From: Bacillota bacterium
Lineage (GTDB): Bacteria; Bacillota; Clostridia; Lachnospirales; Lachnospiraceae
Reading direction: 5' to 3'
DNA: 64,000 nt
NCBI GenBank assembly: GCA_023442465.1
Contig: JAEZZQ010000021.1
Coordinates: 186,001-250,000, forward strand
The notes beneath the pieces are model-generated. The model saw only the letters and a program-made list of their open reading frames with translations, ran no database searches and was not told the origin of the DNA. The position numbers and the translations under genes are program-made. Shown here in pieces: positions 36,301-44,577 of this stretch (the stretch's first letter is position 1; each line of letters begins with the position of its first letter).

Positions 36301-37166
36301 TTGATACGGTCTTCAATATTCCCAATGACCGATTGGACAGATTTTTCATATTCGTTGGAATTGCCGTCCATCTCAATCGTTCCGGACAGGGTAAGGTAAA
36401 CAGCAGTGAAAATATCGCTGTCTGCATCTGCCGGAATTATGAAAAAGGTATAGTCTGCGGACATGGCGGAACGATATACAGTTCCAAAGCCCTCGCTCTG
36501 GATATTCATAGGGTCTATGACTATGCCGGTGATTGTATAGGTGGTATGGGCGAAGACAGGGGTGTCTTCCTCTTCTAAATTCATATCCATGTCTTCATCC
36601 ATATCGAGATCGATGTCGGAAATGGAATCTTCGCTTGCAGAATCGCCGCTATCATCAGAAGCCTTGTTATTTTCAGAGATTTTATCGCTATCTTTCTCAG
36701 AGGATTCTTCCTCGATAATAATGGTGTCCCCAACAGACTTCCCGGAGGTATCTATATATTTCTGCGTAACGGCGATTTCACCGGGATTCATGGGAAGCTT
36801 TCCCTCCAGCAAATAGGGAATATTCATCCCGTTTTCGCTGAGAACGGTCATCTCGGCACTTCTCGATATCCCGTCCACATAAGTGTTGACAGTTTTGCTG
36901 TATCCGCCTTCGGCAAGCTTCACGCCCTCTACCTTCTCCAGTGCGTCTATGTCCTCCTGGGAGAGTCCCAGAGTGGATACGATGCGGATATCGAACAGGT
37001 TCTGTCTGTCGAAAAATTTATCTGCAGAATAGTACATATCCTGACAGGCCGCATATATGCCGGTCAGCATCGTTACTCCCAGCATGGTAATAATAAGGAT
37101 GGATAAAAAGCGTTTCCAATTTTTTTTCATGGAACGCCAAGTGTCTTTTTTGTAAGAACGATTCAT
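33333..37166 (-). CDS. large FtsX-type ABC transporter permease with long coiled-coil insert
   Basis: I start at the ATG at 37166 (MNRSYKKDTWRSM), 4 bp after the ATPase stop, giving 1277 residues. The first membrane helix is RFLSILIITMLGVTMLTGIY. An extracellular domain rich in acidic residues follows, then roughly 470 residues of repeating ADGxxxLxxGexxL-type coiled coil (for example QELADGEDTLSREEAD). Two FtsX membrane blocks follow: the first with IFLVVAALMSLTTMTRMVEE, the second with VLLLIVMAGGLAFVVLFTLS and NISERVRELATIKVLGFYDN. Such permeases with the adjacent ATPase move peptides or lipids, or transmit force, at the envelope. The divergent TetR-type gene is a likely regulator. Confidence 0.9.
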   Translation of the reverse strand: MNRSYKKDTWRSMKKNWKRFLSILIITMLGVTMLTGIYAACQDMYYSADKFFDRQNLFDIRIVSTLGLSQEDIDALEKVEGVKLAEGGYSKTVNTYVDGISRSAEMTVLSENGMNIPYLLEGKLPMNPGEIAVTQKYIDTSGKSVGDTIIIEEESSEKDSDKISENNKASDDSGDSASEDSISDIDLDMDEDMDMNLEEEDTPVFAHTTYTITGIVIDPMNIQSEGFGTVYRSAMSADYTFFIIPADADSDIFTAVYLTLSGTIEMDGNSNEYEKSVQSVIGNIEDRIKEQRELARYHSVISEARGKIVDAEDTMNEKFADADEQFANAWSDIDDGRQELADGEDTLSREEADALSKIADARTELSDGKQELADSEAELLDGETQLAQGEAQLNANARQIEDGLQELADGRRQAEDKFAEAGEQLSSAQNQLDESRTQLESGLEQIKAPFGAAWPENEWNALVNAAAALAAGGAQDADIEQSTAAESAALSSALQVQTDAITAGLTAQIAQMQESVNGINLYIENLNQRIADAAGQGLDEQTIADLTAERDMKTAEAQQLISVIGQMQAQAQQLNTLPASGVQAAFGMAKINGGQQVLDTQKAAFEQARESTRQHLNGIAAQLAGAEAQIAEGRKTIEEKKAELQAGRDKIESAKAELADGETTLNAKEADAKKKIADAREELEEGKQDLAEGETKLLEKEQEYTGKKEEAIEKIADAYAELDDIDMTQWYVQDRISLDSYSSLHNDMSSIEAVGNVFPIIFLVVAALMSLTTMTRMVEEERGLVGTYQALGFKNAAVYWKYLLFALLACLFGGILGDLAGFILFPKFLLFILETLYNLPEYYLRFDMLYGIGGVLLFLIGIAAATVLACHSELNQTPATLMRPKAPRAGSRVFLERLPFIWNRFKFLNKVTVRNLFRFKKRLFMTVGGIMGCTALVLCGFALKDTIVNLAPEQYEEIYCYDLMAAVNPEDNDFLIQKLSEDENTADYLNLQIDSIKLLNSAKESEKVQLMVIPDGASIEDYIHVQSPGGTPVSIGGNGIYVTQNAAQILNLNEGDTISLQNLQLEEKEAVIAGIVKNYLGNNIYMTQSYYETLFEEYKPNGVLVHLSEACADHEEYARSLKSNDEILTAASTAGLKEDFGFDLINAVVLLLIVMAGGLAFVVLFTLSNTNISERVRELATIKVLGFYDNEVHQYVHKETLILTLIGILAGLPLGRFLSGLLTRVLQLPSVYFAVHVEFTSYLISSAITLCFALAVNLMTNRALNRINMVEALKSVE

Positions 37167-37170
37167 GACA

Positions 37171-37872
37171 TCACCACTCAATCTGCTCGATGGGCGTAGG
37201 ATGCGCATTTTGCACTGTATTTACCACCGTACCATTTTTAAAGTGAATTACCCGGTCCGCCATTGGGGCCAGGGAAGAGTTATGCGTGATAAGGAGAACT
37301 GTGATTTTCTCTTTCCGGCAGGTATCCTGGAGCAGTTGTAAAATTTGCTTTCCGGTATTGTAATCCAACGCACCGGTAGGTTCATCGCATAAAAGCAGCT
37401 TTGGGTTTTTGGCAATTGCACGGGCGATGGATACACGCTGCTGTTCACCGCCCGAAAGCTGAGCGGGAAAATTGTTTTTACGATCCGCAAGGCCTACCTT
37501 ATCCAGGGTCTCGGAGGCGTCCAAAGAATCCGGGCAAATCTGAGAGGCCAGCTCCACGTTTTCCAGTGCCGTTAAATTCGGCATCAGGTTATAAAATTGA
37601 AATACAAAGCCGATGTCTGTGCGCCTATAGCCCACCAATTGCTTTTTGGTATAGGCCGCGACATTTTCCCCATCCACGATAACGTCTCCGGAAGAGGTGG
37701 TATCCATACCTCCTAAGATATTAAGAGCCGTCGTTTTCCCGGCGCCCGAAGCACCTAAAATGACGGCCAATTCCCCTTTATCCACAGAAAAGCTCGCGTC
37801 GTTCAATGCGCGTATCTTTACGCCGTCAGTCGCGTACTCTTTCATAACATGATTAAATTCTATATATGCCAT
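37171..37872 (-). CDS. MacB/LolD-type ABC transporter ATPase
   Basis: I choose the ATG at 37872, four bases after GGAGG, giving 233 residues (MAYIEFNHVMKEYATDGVKI). Walker A is GASGAGKTTALN, the Q-loop is FVFQFYNLMPNLTALEN, the signature is LSGGEQQRVSIARAI, Walker B is LLLCDEPTGALD and the H-loop is LLITHNSSLA. It is the energising partner of the FtsX-type permease immediately downstream. Confidence 0.92.
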   Translation of the reverse strand: MAYIEFNHVMKEYATDGVKIRALNDASFSVDKGELAVILGASGAGKTTALNILGGMDTTSSGDVIVDGENVAAYTKKQLVGYRRTDIGFVFQFYNLMPNLTALENVELASQICPDSLDASETLDKVGLADRKNNFPAQLSGGEQQRVSIARAIAKNPKLLLCDEPTGALDYNTGKQILQLLQDTCRKEKITVLLITHNSSLAPMADRVIHFKNGTVVNTVQNAHPTPIEQIEW

Positions 37873-38264
37873 GTGTCCTCCATTTCTATTTTTGCGTATC
37901 TGCTGTATTCTATCATAGCTATAGTTCGGCCTTCCATACTGCGAAGCCAAAATTGCGTCTCTATGCAATTTTTCGAGGGTTGTAAAGACTGCCGAAAGTA
38001 GCCCTTGCTTTTTCCCCTGAGATTATTTATGATAGAGATATTATATAAACACAGTGTTGATTTTACAACCGACAGTTGATTTCGAGACGATGGTTTTGCA
38101 ACAAAAACATATACAAATGTTGGTTTCAGAACATATGGCGTAAATATTATATTTGAATGAGTGTGAAGTTGCAGGTTACTGAGAACGGAGTGAACAGTAA
38201 CAGTTGCAGGCTGTAAAAGAGTTTTTGATGTCTATGGAATTGGATATAGGGAAGGGACGTACTT
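37873..38264. other. divergent control region between ABC exporter and TetR-type gene
   Basis: No gene is present. The region should hold both promoters and the TetR operator. GGTTGTAAA near 37978 and TTTACAACC near 38062 form a widely spaced inverted pair. TTGATTTTACAACC and AGTTGATTTCG are close repeats. I could not settle which is the operator. Confidence 0.45.
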
Positions 38265-38825
38265 ATGAAAGATATGAAACAAGGCAGGAAGACGCGTTAT
38301 ACACAAATGGTTTTACAGGATAGCCTGGTGGAGCTTATGAAGCAAAAGCCAATTGCCAAGATAACGATAAAAGAGCTTTGTGAAAATGCGGATATCAACC
38401 GTACTACCTTTTATGCGCATTATACCGACCAGTATGACCTTCTTCAAAAAATGGAGGAAGAATGTCTTTCTTATGCAAAGGGGGCTATTTCTAATCTTAT
38501 CGGGGAAGAAGACCAACATGAAATGATGAAACTTCTTGAAGAAATTTTTCAATATATTATCGATAACAGGAATCATATCCAAATACTTATGAGCGAACAG
38601 GGTGATATCAATTTTCAAAAGCAGCTATTTGCGATGATATACGAGTCATGCGGCATATCGCTTTTCCCCGATAAAAATGCCGACATGGGAACGAAAGAAT
38701 ATTATTTTATCTATGCGGTGTCGGGAAGCGTCGGACTGCTCCAGCACTGGCTGAAGGATGATGTGATGAAATCAGCCAGGGAAATGGCTGAAACCATTTA
38801 CCGTATGGCGTGCCTGAACAGGTAA
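38265..38825 (+). CDS. TetR/AcrR-family regulator
   Basis: This 186-residue protein has an N-terminal TetR helix-turn-helix (KITIKELCENADINRTTFYA, then HYTDQYDLLQKMEEE). The C-terminal domain is of the TetR_C-type seen in clostridial regulators (ending in SVGLLQHWLKDD). It is divergent from the FtsX-type exporter genes and probably represses them, relieved by an unknown ligand. Confidence 0.9.
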   Translation: MKDMKQGRKTRYTQMVLQDSLVELMKQKPIAKITIKELCENADINRTTFYAHYTDQYDLLQKMEEECLSYAKGAISNLIGEEDQHEMMKLLEEIFQYIIDNRNHIQILMSEQGDINFQKQLFAMIYESCGISLFPDKNADMGTKEYYFIYAVSGSVGLLQHWLKDDVMKSAREMAETIYRMACLNR

Positions 38826-39133
38826 TTTGCAATGATTACCGATTGAATAGCAATCAGCATTACTTTCGCCGGAAGCTATAGGAAGGATTAGGAGAGCAAT
38901 TGAAAATAGAACGTTCTGTATAGATAATATAGTAAGAGATATAACTATAAGAAAAGCGACAGTTCTGCTATGTATAGGAGAAGTCTGCCGCTTACCTTAT
39001 ATTTCCATTCTATCTGTTTATTTCCTTCATTCTGTTAATAATAGACTGCCAGTACATCTGATTTTTCAGAACATGGATTATGATAATAGTAATACCGTTC
39101 GTGATCGGGTTTTTTCAACTGAAGCTACAGATA
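38826..39133. other. intergenic region between convergent genes
   Basis: About 300 bp without a supported gene. It contains an imperfect hairpin-like stretch (AAGCGACAGTTCTGC, then GTCTGCCGCTTACC) near 38955-38995 that may terminate one or both flanking genes. Confidence 0.4.
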
Positions 39134-39694
39134 TTAATCAAGATATTTCTCTTCAAGTTCCTGCAAGGTTTTTAAATATATCTCTTGTATCTGATTCTGA
39201 TCTGCTTCTGTCTCAAATGCTTTCACCCGCTGATCTACCGACTCCAAAATATCCGGTGGCAAATTCTTTTCTGCATAGGTATAGACAACCTGATTTTCTT
39301 TATCAATATGCCGCCGAAGCAAATTTACATACCCCATAGCTTCAGTCAGAATGCCTAGTTTGAATACGGTCTGGGGAGCGCCCCTATACTGATCGAGGGC
39401 TTTTTCCAGTTCTGAAATATGCAGCCGACCCAAATCATGCTCTACCAGCATACCTTGCTGAATTAATTTAACGCCGATTTGTCCCAGGCGATCAGTCATT
39501 TCCTGAAACAGAATTTGTTCTTCTTTGCCGTGGTGATGCTTGTCGGCATAATTGCGGGCAAATTCGATTACCTTGCGAAAGTCACCATCGTCTACCTCCT
39601 GTCCGTTCAGAATGCCGCAGCAAGCTTTTTGTATAACCGTGAGAAGTTTCAAAATATTCTCGTGTTCCTCTACCATTAATTCTACGCTGTACAT
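39134..39694 (-). CDS. hemerythrin-domain protein
   Basis: This 186-residue protein has the diiron hemerythrin pattern: MVEEHENILKLL, YADKHHHGKEEQILFQEM, MLVEHDLGRLHI and LRRHIDKENQVVY. Bacterial single-domain hemerythrins bind oxygen or nitric oxide, or repair iron centres. It is the second gene of an operon with 39700-40311, whose promoter carries a CRP/FNR-like operator. Together with FprA at 17.7 kb it suggests an NO or oxygen response. Confidence 0.88.
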   Translation of the reverse strand: MYSVELMVEEHENILKLLTVIQKACCGILNGQEVDDGDFRKVIEFARNYADKHHHGKEEQILFQEMTDRLGQIGVKLIQQGMLVEHDLGRLHISELEKALDQYRGAPQTVFKLGILTEAMGYVNLLRRHIDKENQVVYTYAEKNLPPDILESVDQRVKAFETEADQNQIQEIYLKTLQELEEKYLD

Positions 39695-39699
39695 AGCAA

Positions 39700-40311
39700 T
39701 TACTCCTTTCTGCTTATTTCATATTCATTGTTCTCTAAGATGTGAAAATCGAGACCACTGTGGGAAAGCATTCCCGCAATAATTTCTCCTCGAAGCGCAT
39801 TGTATACTGATATATTGCCTCCTGCCCGGTCCCAATATTCGTGATGCACGCATTGCGTTTTTTGCCAGAGGACCTTGTCCGCGTCACGTTCTGCTACACT
39901 GTTAACGTGGTCACATGGCATACCATCCAACAAGGTATCTTCCAAGGTCTTAAAAGCATCGTCCGCACCGATTCCATTTTGAAGGGCATGCTTTTCTCCG
40001 AATTGAAATGCAGTTTGTTTCAAGTCAGCAAGTCTGGAAGCATCTTCATTCAACAGGCTGGTAACCAGAAATGCCAGCCGGGTTTCGCTGATTCCTATTT
40101 TCTGCTGGAGCCAGCCATGAATATTGCTCCCGTCAATAATTTCTTCCAGCGGGGCCAGCTCTAATTTACCGCATGCCGTATCCAACCTTTGTTCGGATAC
40201 GTCTTTCCAGCCTTTTTGCGCGGAAAGTTCTAAAATATTGTGAATCCACTCCTCCTGGAGCTGGATTTTATTATACAGCCAGTAGTGAATCGGTCCTAAA
40301 AAAGCACTCAT
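39700..40311 (-). CDS. conserved hypothetical protein co-transcribed with hemerythrin
   Basis: This is 203 residues beginning MSAFLGPIHYWLYNKIQLQE and mostly helical. I do not recognise the family by name. A HALQNGIGADDAFKTLEDTL stretch and a possible metal or heme site (MPCDHVNSV, then QCVHHEYWDRAGG) are the notable parts. Several Cys/His residues (CDH, CVHHEYW) fit a metal-binding or redox role. It is five bases upstream of the hemerythrin gene and first after the CRP/FNR-type promoter, so both probably act in the same stress response. Confidence 0.65.
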   Translation of the reverse strand: MSAFLGPIHYWLYNKIQLQEEWIHNILELSAQKGWKDVSEQRLDTACGKLELAPLEEIIDGSNIHGWLQQKIGISETRLAFLVTSLLNEDASRLADLKQTAFQFGEKHALQNGIGADDAFKTLEDTLLDGMPCDHVNSVAERDADKVLWQKTQCVHHEYWDRAGGNISVYNALRGEIIAGMLSHSGLDFHILENNEYEISRKE

Positions 40312-40406
40312 AGTCTAATCCTTTCTGTCGAAGAGACCATGGAAGTATAAGGTTCGTCTATAGTCTCTGAATTATTTTGATTTATTTTATTTGTCATTGT
40401 GTGTTT

Positions 40407-40449
40407 ATCATAACAAGGTAAAATAAAAAAATCCGTAACATTTGTTACG
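40407..40449 (-). promoter_or_regulatory. CRP/FNR-type activated promoter of the hemerythrin operon
   Basis: The dyad CGTAACATTTGTTACG (40434-40449) lies upstream of a -10 box TATGAT read on the minus strand (40412-40407). No -35 box is present. With the start near 40400, the dyad centre falls at -41.5, the position of class II activation by CRP/FNR proteins. The GTAAC-N4-GTTAC form resembles sites proposed for HcpR-type nitrosative-stress regulators, from memory. Confidence 0.65.
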
Positions 40450-40557
40450 AATTCCTTTAATTATAATAGTATTTTATAAAAATTGTGGAAAAAGGTTTTC
40501 TAATATAGGGGAGTATTATCTATAGTTTACCTCAAAAATCCGAGATTATATAGCTCT

Positions 40558-41283
40558 TTATTTAAGCGATTTAATAAGTAACATCATCGGCCTGCGCATT
40601 TCATCTGACATGCCGGGAAGATTCATCATATCGGCGCTGGGCACCGCTTCTTCAACAACTTGGAGCTTTAATCCGGCATTTATGAGTCCCGTCAGAATCT
40701 GTGTCAGTGTGTGGTGCTGCTTCGTAACATTCTGCCCGAGGAAGTTGGTAATCCGTTCTCCGGGATAAAAGTAATCATCCACAGGCCAATACTGCGGCTC
40801 GCCACTCGAATTATAAACCCAATCCTGATTCACTCCTGAGGTAAAGACAGGGTGTTCTATATTGAGGAGGAAAATGCCGCCCGTTTTTAATGTTCGGAAT
40901 ATCTTTTTGAAAATAGTGTCAACGTCTGCAATATAATGCAGCACCAGATTGGAAATTACACAATCGTATGAATCGGCAGGATAATCATAATCATCCAGAC
41001 TACAGACCCGATAGATAATTTTAGAATCAGCATTCTTTTCGTTTGCTTCATGTATCATTTTTTCGCTCAGGTCTATGCCTAGCACTTGTCTTGCACCACG
41101 TCCCACTGCATATTTGCAGTGCCAGCCGTAACCGCATCCGAGGTCAAGTACGGTTTTACCGTTTAAATCTGGAAACAAAGCCTTAAACTGGTGCCATTCG
41201 CCGGCGCCGGATAAACCATGCTGACTTCGGGACATCTTTGCATATTGGTCAAAAAAGTATTTATCATCATAAATGTTGTTCAT
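40558..41283 (-). CDS. class I SAM-dependent methyltransferase
   Basis: This 241-residue cytoplasmic enzyme has the SAM-binding motif I VLDLGCGYGWHCKYA, motif II VLGIDLSEKMI and the post-motif strand YDCVISNLVLHYIAD. Motif III is FRTLKTGGIFLLNIEHP. The pattern is that of the UbiE/BioC-like group; the substrate is not predictable. It is a single gene. Confidence 0.9.
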   Translation of the reverse strand: MNNIYDDKYFFDQYAKMSRSQHGLSGAGEWHQFKALFPDLNGKTVLDLGCGYGWHCKYAVGRGARQVLGIDLSEKMIHEANEKNADSKIIYRVCSLDDYDYPADSYDCVISNLVLHYIADVDTIFKKIFRTLKTGGIFLLNIEHPVFTSGVNQDWVYNSSGEPQYWPVDDYFYPGERITNFLGQNVTKQHHTLTQILTGLINAGLKLQVVEEAVPSADMMNLPGMSDEMRRPMMLLIKSLK

Positions 41284-41417
41284 ATATTCACCTATTCACC
41301 GCAAGAAGTTCTTGTTTGTCTTAATAGCACAATAAAATTTGAATCCATCATACTACGATTTGTCATCGAATAATAGTATGTATTTTACTCAGCCGGCAAA
41401 TTAGAATTTTAGAGGTT

Positions 41418-41945
41418 CTAATAGTTTACGATCGTAAGTGTAAAATCACATTTTTCTCCCGATTCCAATGTTTGTTCCCGGGTAAACTTTATTTTTGATA
41501 AGTTGTCAAAACAATAGGCGTCGCTGTTACAAAAAGTATGAATAAGCTCAGGACAACAGCACAATTTGCAGTATCTGCAATAAGTACAATCAAGAATATC
41601 GAACTTAACGGTATCCCTCACAGTAGCGTAAAATGTTTGTTTAAAACCATTTTTTTACCTTGAGCTTCAATAGCTTCATCTATCAACAGTATCGCCGTCT
41701 CATCGGGAAGCTCTCTTTTAAGCGCACGGTATATGGCAACGCGCGGAAAAATGTATTTGTCAGTATGGTTTCGCTCGCCTTTTGGTGTGTTCGGATACTC
41801 AATTAATAGGTTATCCAGTTCTGCTCCTGCGAAATCAAAGACTTTGTCAGCCTTCGCACATCCATATCTTTCGGATAAGGATTTGTGCAATGATTTGTAA
41901 TCTCTGTTTTTCTTAAAGAAAGAATCTCCATATGCATACGTTTAA
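41418..41945 (-). pseudogene. L-2-amino-thiazoline-4-carboxylic acid hydrolase remnant
   Basis: Two neighbouring frames together give a recognisable member of the ATC hydrolase family. They are the N-terminal part (YKSLHKSLSERYGCAKADKV) and the C-terminal part after a frameshift near 41625 (FDILDCTYCRYCKLCCCPEL, then ESGEKCDFTL). A second frameshift near 41930 separates the probable ATG from the rest. The cysteine-rich core and the CDF end are family features. With two frameshifts no active protein is expected. Confidence 0.7.
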
Positions 41946-42142
41946 TCTCTCTTCCAAATTTCTGCTTGCCAGTGTAATGCAATAAACTATAAATACATAC
42001 TATCACACTTTATGCATAAAAGACACAGTCTTTTCCCTGTGGATGTGATATCTCTTTGCATGGGAGCAGGTGAATGTATCCATTTTGATTGCCCGACGCA
42101 CAGCAAAAATTAATGATGTGCTCATATTGCAGTCTTATATGG

Positions 42143-42590
42143 TCACATCATTAATGCCTCCGGGTATCTTACTTTCAATCGTGATACCGTGTCTGAACTC
42201 ACTTTTAGCGAGAAGAGTCTGGATTCTCCCCATATCACCACATTACAGCAGTTATAACCGCCTCTGTGATTCAAAACGTCAATATTTAGCAGATTGCTGT
42301 AGCACTCCAGTTCTGTTCCTTCGAACCTGTTCCACATTTTGGGGTGATAATCCTCCTGTTCGTCCCTTGAAGAACTGTATTCCGTTCAAGGTAGAGTTCC
42401 ATATCTCTGTATGGACTCCGTATTCATCAGCCTTCCATCACCTGCGGCATAGTAAGGTGCTTTTGTGATATTCAGAAATTTCTTTTTCCGCCCCGTTATA
42501 AGCTGCGGCTCATGGGGCGCTTCCGTCTCAGTCCCGCATACTGCCTTTACCTGAACTGTATATTCCTGTTCGGGTAGAAATGTTAAATAC
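42143..42590 (-). pseudogene. glycoside hydrolase family 28 (pectinase) remnant
   Basis: Minus-strand frames near 42590-42420 read YTVQVKAVCGTETEAP, then ITKAPYYAAGDGRLMNTESI. From about 42337 RFEGTELECYSNLLNIDVL and NHRGGYNCCNVVIWGE follow. These are blocks of GH28 exo-polygalacturonases, found in the right order but separated by stops and frameshifts. The catalytic part is missing. It shows a lost pectin-degradation gene. Confidence 0.6.
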
Positions 42591-42854
42591 CGATGAAAAT
42601 GTCAAAATCTATGTAAAAATGCGATTATGCCTTGTGTGATTATTTTAAGGATATTTTTATATTTATTAGACTTACAAATAGAAAATATGGAGAAAATTTA
42701 AACTGGTAATTAAGGATATGATATTTGGGGCATTACTTATAATGATGAGAATAAGCTTTATATTCTTTATAAATATATTGCTTTGCACCATCCATGCTAT
42801 ATCGATCGCGTTTATAGAAGAATATGTTAAAATGAAAAATAAGGAATAGCAATT

Positions 42855-43466
42855 ATGCAAATGGGAAGTGAATTATTTAATACTATAACGGAACACTTAA
42901 TGTTTAACGAAAAACCTTCCGATTATCTAAACCAGTTATTTGATTCAGAGGGTTTCAAGCAATGGCCTTTTACCATGTTAAGGAGGCTAAAGGATACAGA
43001 GCAATCAAAAATCCACCATCCCGAGGGAAATGTCTGGAATCATACGATGCTGGTATTGGATGAAGCTGCTGCAGTGAGAGAAAACAGCAGTGATCCAAAG
43101 GCATTCATGTGGGCAGTTTTGCTGCATGATATAGGGAAACCAGATACCACCAGAATAAAAGGGGAAAAGATTACTGCCTACAATCACGATAAGGTAGGAG
43201 CTGACTTATCAAAAGAATTTCTGGAGTCGGTTACATCTGAACAAGATTTCATTGTAAAAGTATGTCTGTTGGTTAAATATCATATGCATATGCTTTATAT
43301 TTTAAAGAATCTTCCGTTTAGTGATAAAGAAGGGCTGATTTCAAGTGTTGACATTAATGATATAGCCTTATTAGGGTATTGTGACCGATTAGGACGGAAG
43401 GCTGTTAACCGTAACGAGGTTATGCAAGAATATCGGAGGTTTTATTCGATGCTGGAAACTATGTAG
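42855..43466 (+). CDS. HD-domain phosphohydrolase
   Basis: This 203-residue protein has the HD metal motif in WAVLLHDIGKPDTTRI. An upstream histidine lies in EGNVWNHTMLVLDEA, a following one in AYNHDKVGADLSKEFL, and a final aspartate in LLGYCDRLGRKA. The layout resembles the HD domain of CCA-adding enzymes and small nucleotide phosphohydrolases. The substrate is unknown. It is the last intact chromosomal gene before the island. Confidence 0.85.
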   Translation: MQMGSELFNTITEHLMFNEKPSDYLNQLFDSEGFKQWPFTMLRRLKDTEQSKIHHPEGNVWNHTMLVLDEAAAVRENSSDPKAFMWAVLLHDIGKPDTTRIKGEKITAYNHDKVGADLSKEFLESVTSEQDFIVKVCLLVKYHMHMLYILKNLPFSDKEGLISSVDINDIALLGYCDRLGRKAVNRNEVMQEYRRFYSMLETM

Positions 43467-43699
43467 GAGCCAAGTCTTTTCCGATAATCATGAAATTAGA
43501 AATTATGGAACTCTCACAAGTCGAATCTTGCTAATTTTTTACCTTTGCCTGAATAGTCTTTATGATCTTAATGAATTCTTTATCGCTCTTACCTGTAGGG
43601 TCAACAAGCCCCTAATCCTCACGATGCTTGCAGGGGAGGAACGGGCATTGGGATATCGGCCGGAAGTTTAGAATACCGCATCTTGATTGATTTGCGGCT
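43467..43699. other. intergenic stretch before the IS3 remnant
   Basis: No gene is supported between the HD gene and the transposase remnant. Confidence 0.4.
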
Positions 43700-44142
43700 T
43701 TGTTTCTGTTCCGGTTGAATAGCACTCAACACATCCTCCGAAAAATGCCTGCAAAGATTCGGTGCCAACAAAATAGCTGCCGTTTTAGCAGGGCATGTGT
43801 CAAGACCACACCCAAATACGTTGCTGAACTTATGCGGGAGATAAGAATAAAAAGCATTGTTATCAGCTCTAAGAAGGAGTACAAAAAGCACATTCGAATC
43901 GCCAAAAAACAAAACCATCTGAAACGGCAATTTCAGACTTCGGAACCGAACTGCGTTTGGGTCAGTGATGTACCTGTTTTAAGGTCAACGACAAATATCA
44001 TTACGTCTGCATTATCTTGGACTCGTTTTCAAAGAAAATAGTTGCACATGGTATATCACCAAAGAACAGTACTTATTTGACAAATACCGATAAACACAGG
44101 ATTTTGAGCATAGAAAAAGGTACAAAGCACTGCACAGTCTAA
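43700..44142 (+). mobile_element. IS3-family transposase (OrfB) remnant
   Basis: The frame carries the IS3/IS150 OrfB block KKQNHLKRQFQTSEPNCVWVSDV. A one-base shift near 43978 then leads to CFKVNDKYHYVCIILDSFSK and KIVAHGISPKNSTYLT, the start of the DDE catalytic core. It ends early at a stop at 44142. Both terminal inverted repeats and most of the catalytic domain are missing, so it is inactive. It sits 36 bp from the tRNA-Pro half site. Confidence 0.75.
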
Positions 44143-44177
44143 AAAACTGTTCAATACTTCGTACCTACTTCATTTCG

Positions 44178-44219
44178 TCGAAGCGACAGGATTCGAACCT
44201 GCGACCTCTGCGTCCCGAA
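44178..44219 (-). other. 3' half of tRNA-Pro(CGG): left border of the island
   Basis: Read on the minus strand this is a tRNA from the anticodon loop onward. The loop is TTCGGGA (anticodon CGG), then CGCAG, AGGTC, GCAGG-TTCGAAT-CCTGT, acceptor half CGCTTCG and discriminator A. The 5' half is absent upstream, so it is the displaced 3' half left by integration. By orientation the intact tRNA-Pro should lie at higher coordinates, beyond the window or beyond nested elements. Confidence 0.75.
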
Positions 44220-44313
44220 CTATAGGGTATTAATTCCGTTGGAATCCGTTTTGATTCCTCTAAATCCTTTAAAAGCCTTTTAAAATCGGTATATTAGACT
44301 ATTATCAAAGTAA

Positions 44314-44577
44314 TCATTGCATTAATTCAGTAAAAGCAGAAATAAAAATTTGATCGGATTTGGCTAAACTTTTGGCTAAACATTTGGGCGTAACATAACC
44401 TGTATAATACTTATCAGTAAAATAATATCCGCTTTTTAGACGTTTATCATGCAGCCCATCCCTTGATGATATAATATTTTGCAATCTAATGGACCTACTT
44501 ACGGAATTGAACAGAAAAAAATTGAGAATTCGCATAAAATAGAGCATTTTCAGCACGCCCTCTGAAAATGTAATCAT
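44314..44577 (-). CDS. small protein of unknown function at the island end
   Basis: This is 87 residues whose ATG overlaps the stop of the upstream zinc-ribbon gene (ATGA), suggesting coupled translation. There is no separate ribosome site. The sequence (SRSIRLQNIISSRDGLHDKR, PKCLAKSLAKSDQ) is not recognised. The LAKSLAK segment is the translation of the tandem repeat at 44359-44381. It may be a genuine small gene or a chance frame. Confidence 0.35.
   Translation of the reverse strand: MITFSEGVLKMLYFMRILNFFLFNSVSRSIRLQNIISSRDGLHDKRLKSGYYFTDKYYTGYVTPKCLAKSLAKSDQIFISAFTELMQ
44359..44381 (+). repeat. tandem 12-bp repeat near the tRNA-Pro half site
   Basis: TTTGGCTAAACT is directly repeated as TTTGGCTAAAC (then A) about 140 bp inside the island. 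Position and period match the GCTAAT pair of the other element at 14771-14794, suggesting integrase arm sites. Confidence 0.4.

Noticed and set aside
42672..42860. Small minus-strand hydrophobic frame of 62 codons
   Set aside because: Extremely AT-rich leader region of the HD gene, without ribosome site; likely chance.
44178..44219. Functional tRNA-Pro gene
   Set aside because: The D-arm, 5' acceptor strand and 5' anticodon stem are missing, so only the 3' half is present.
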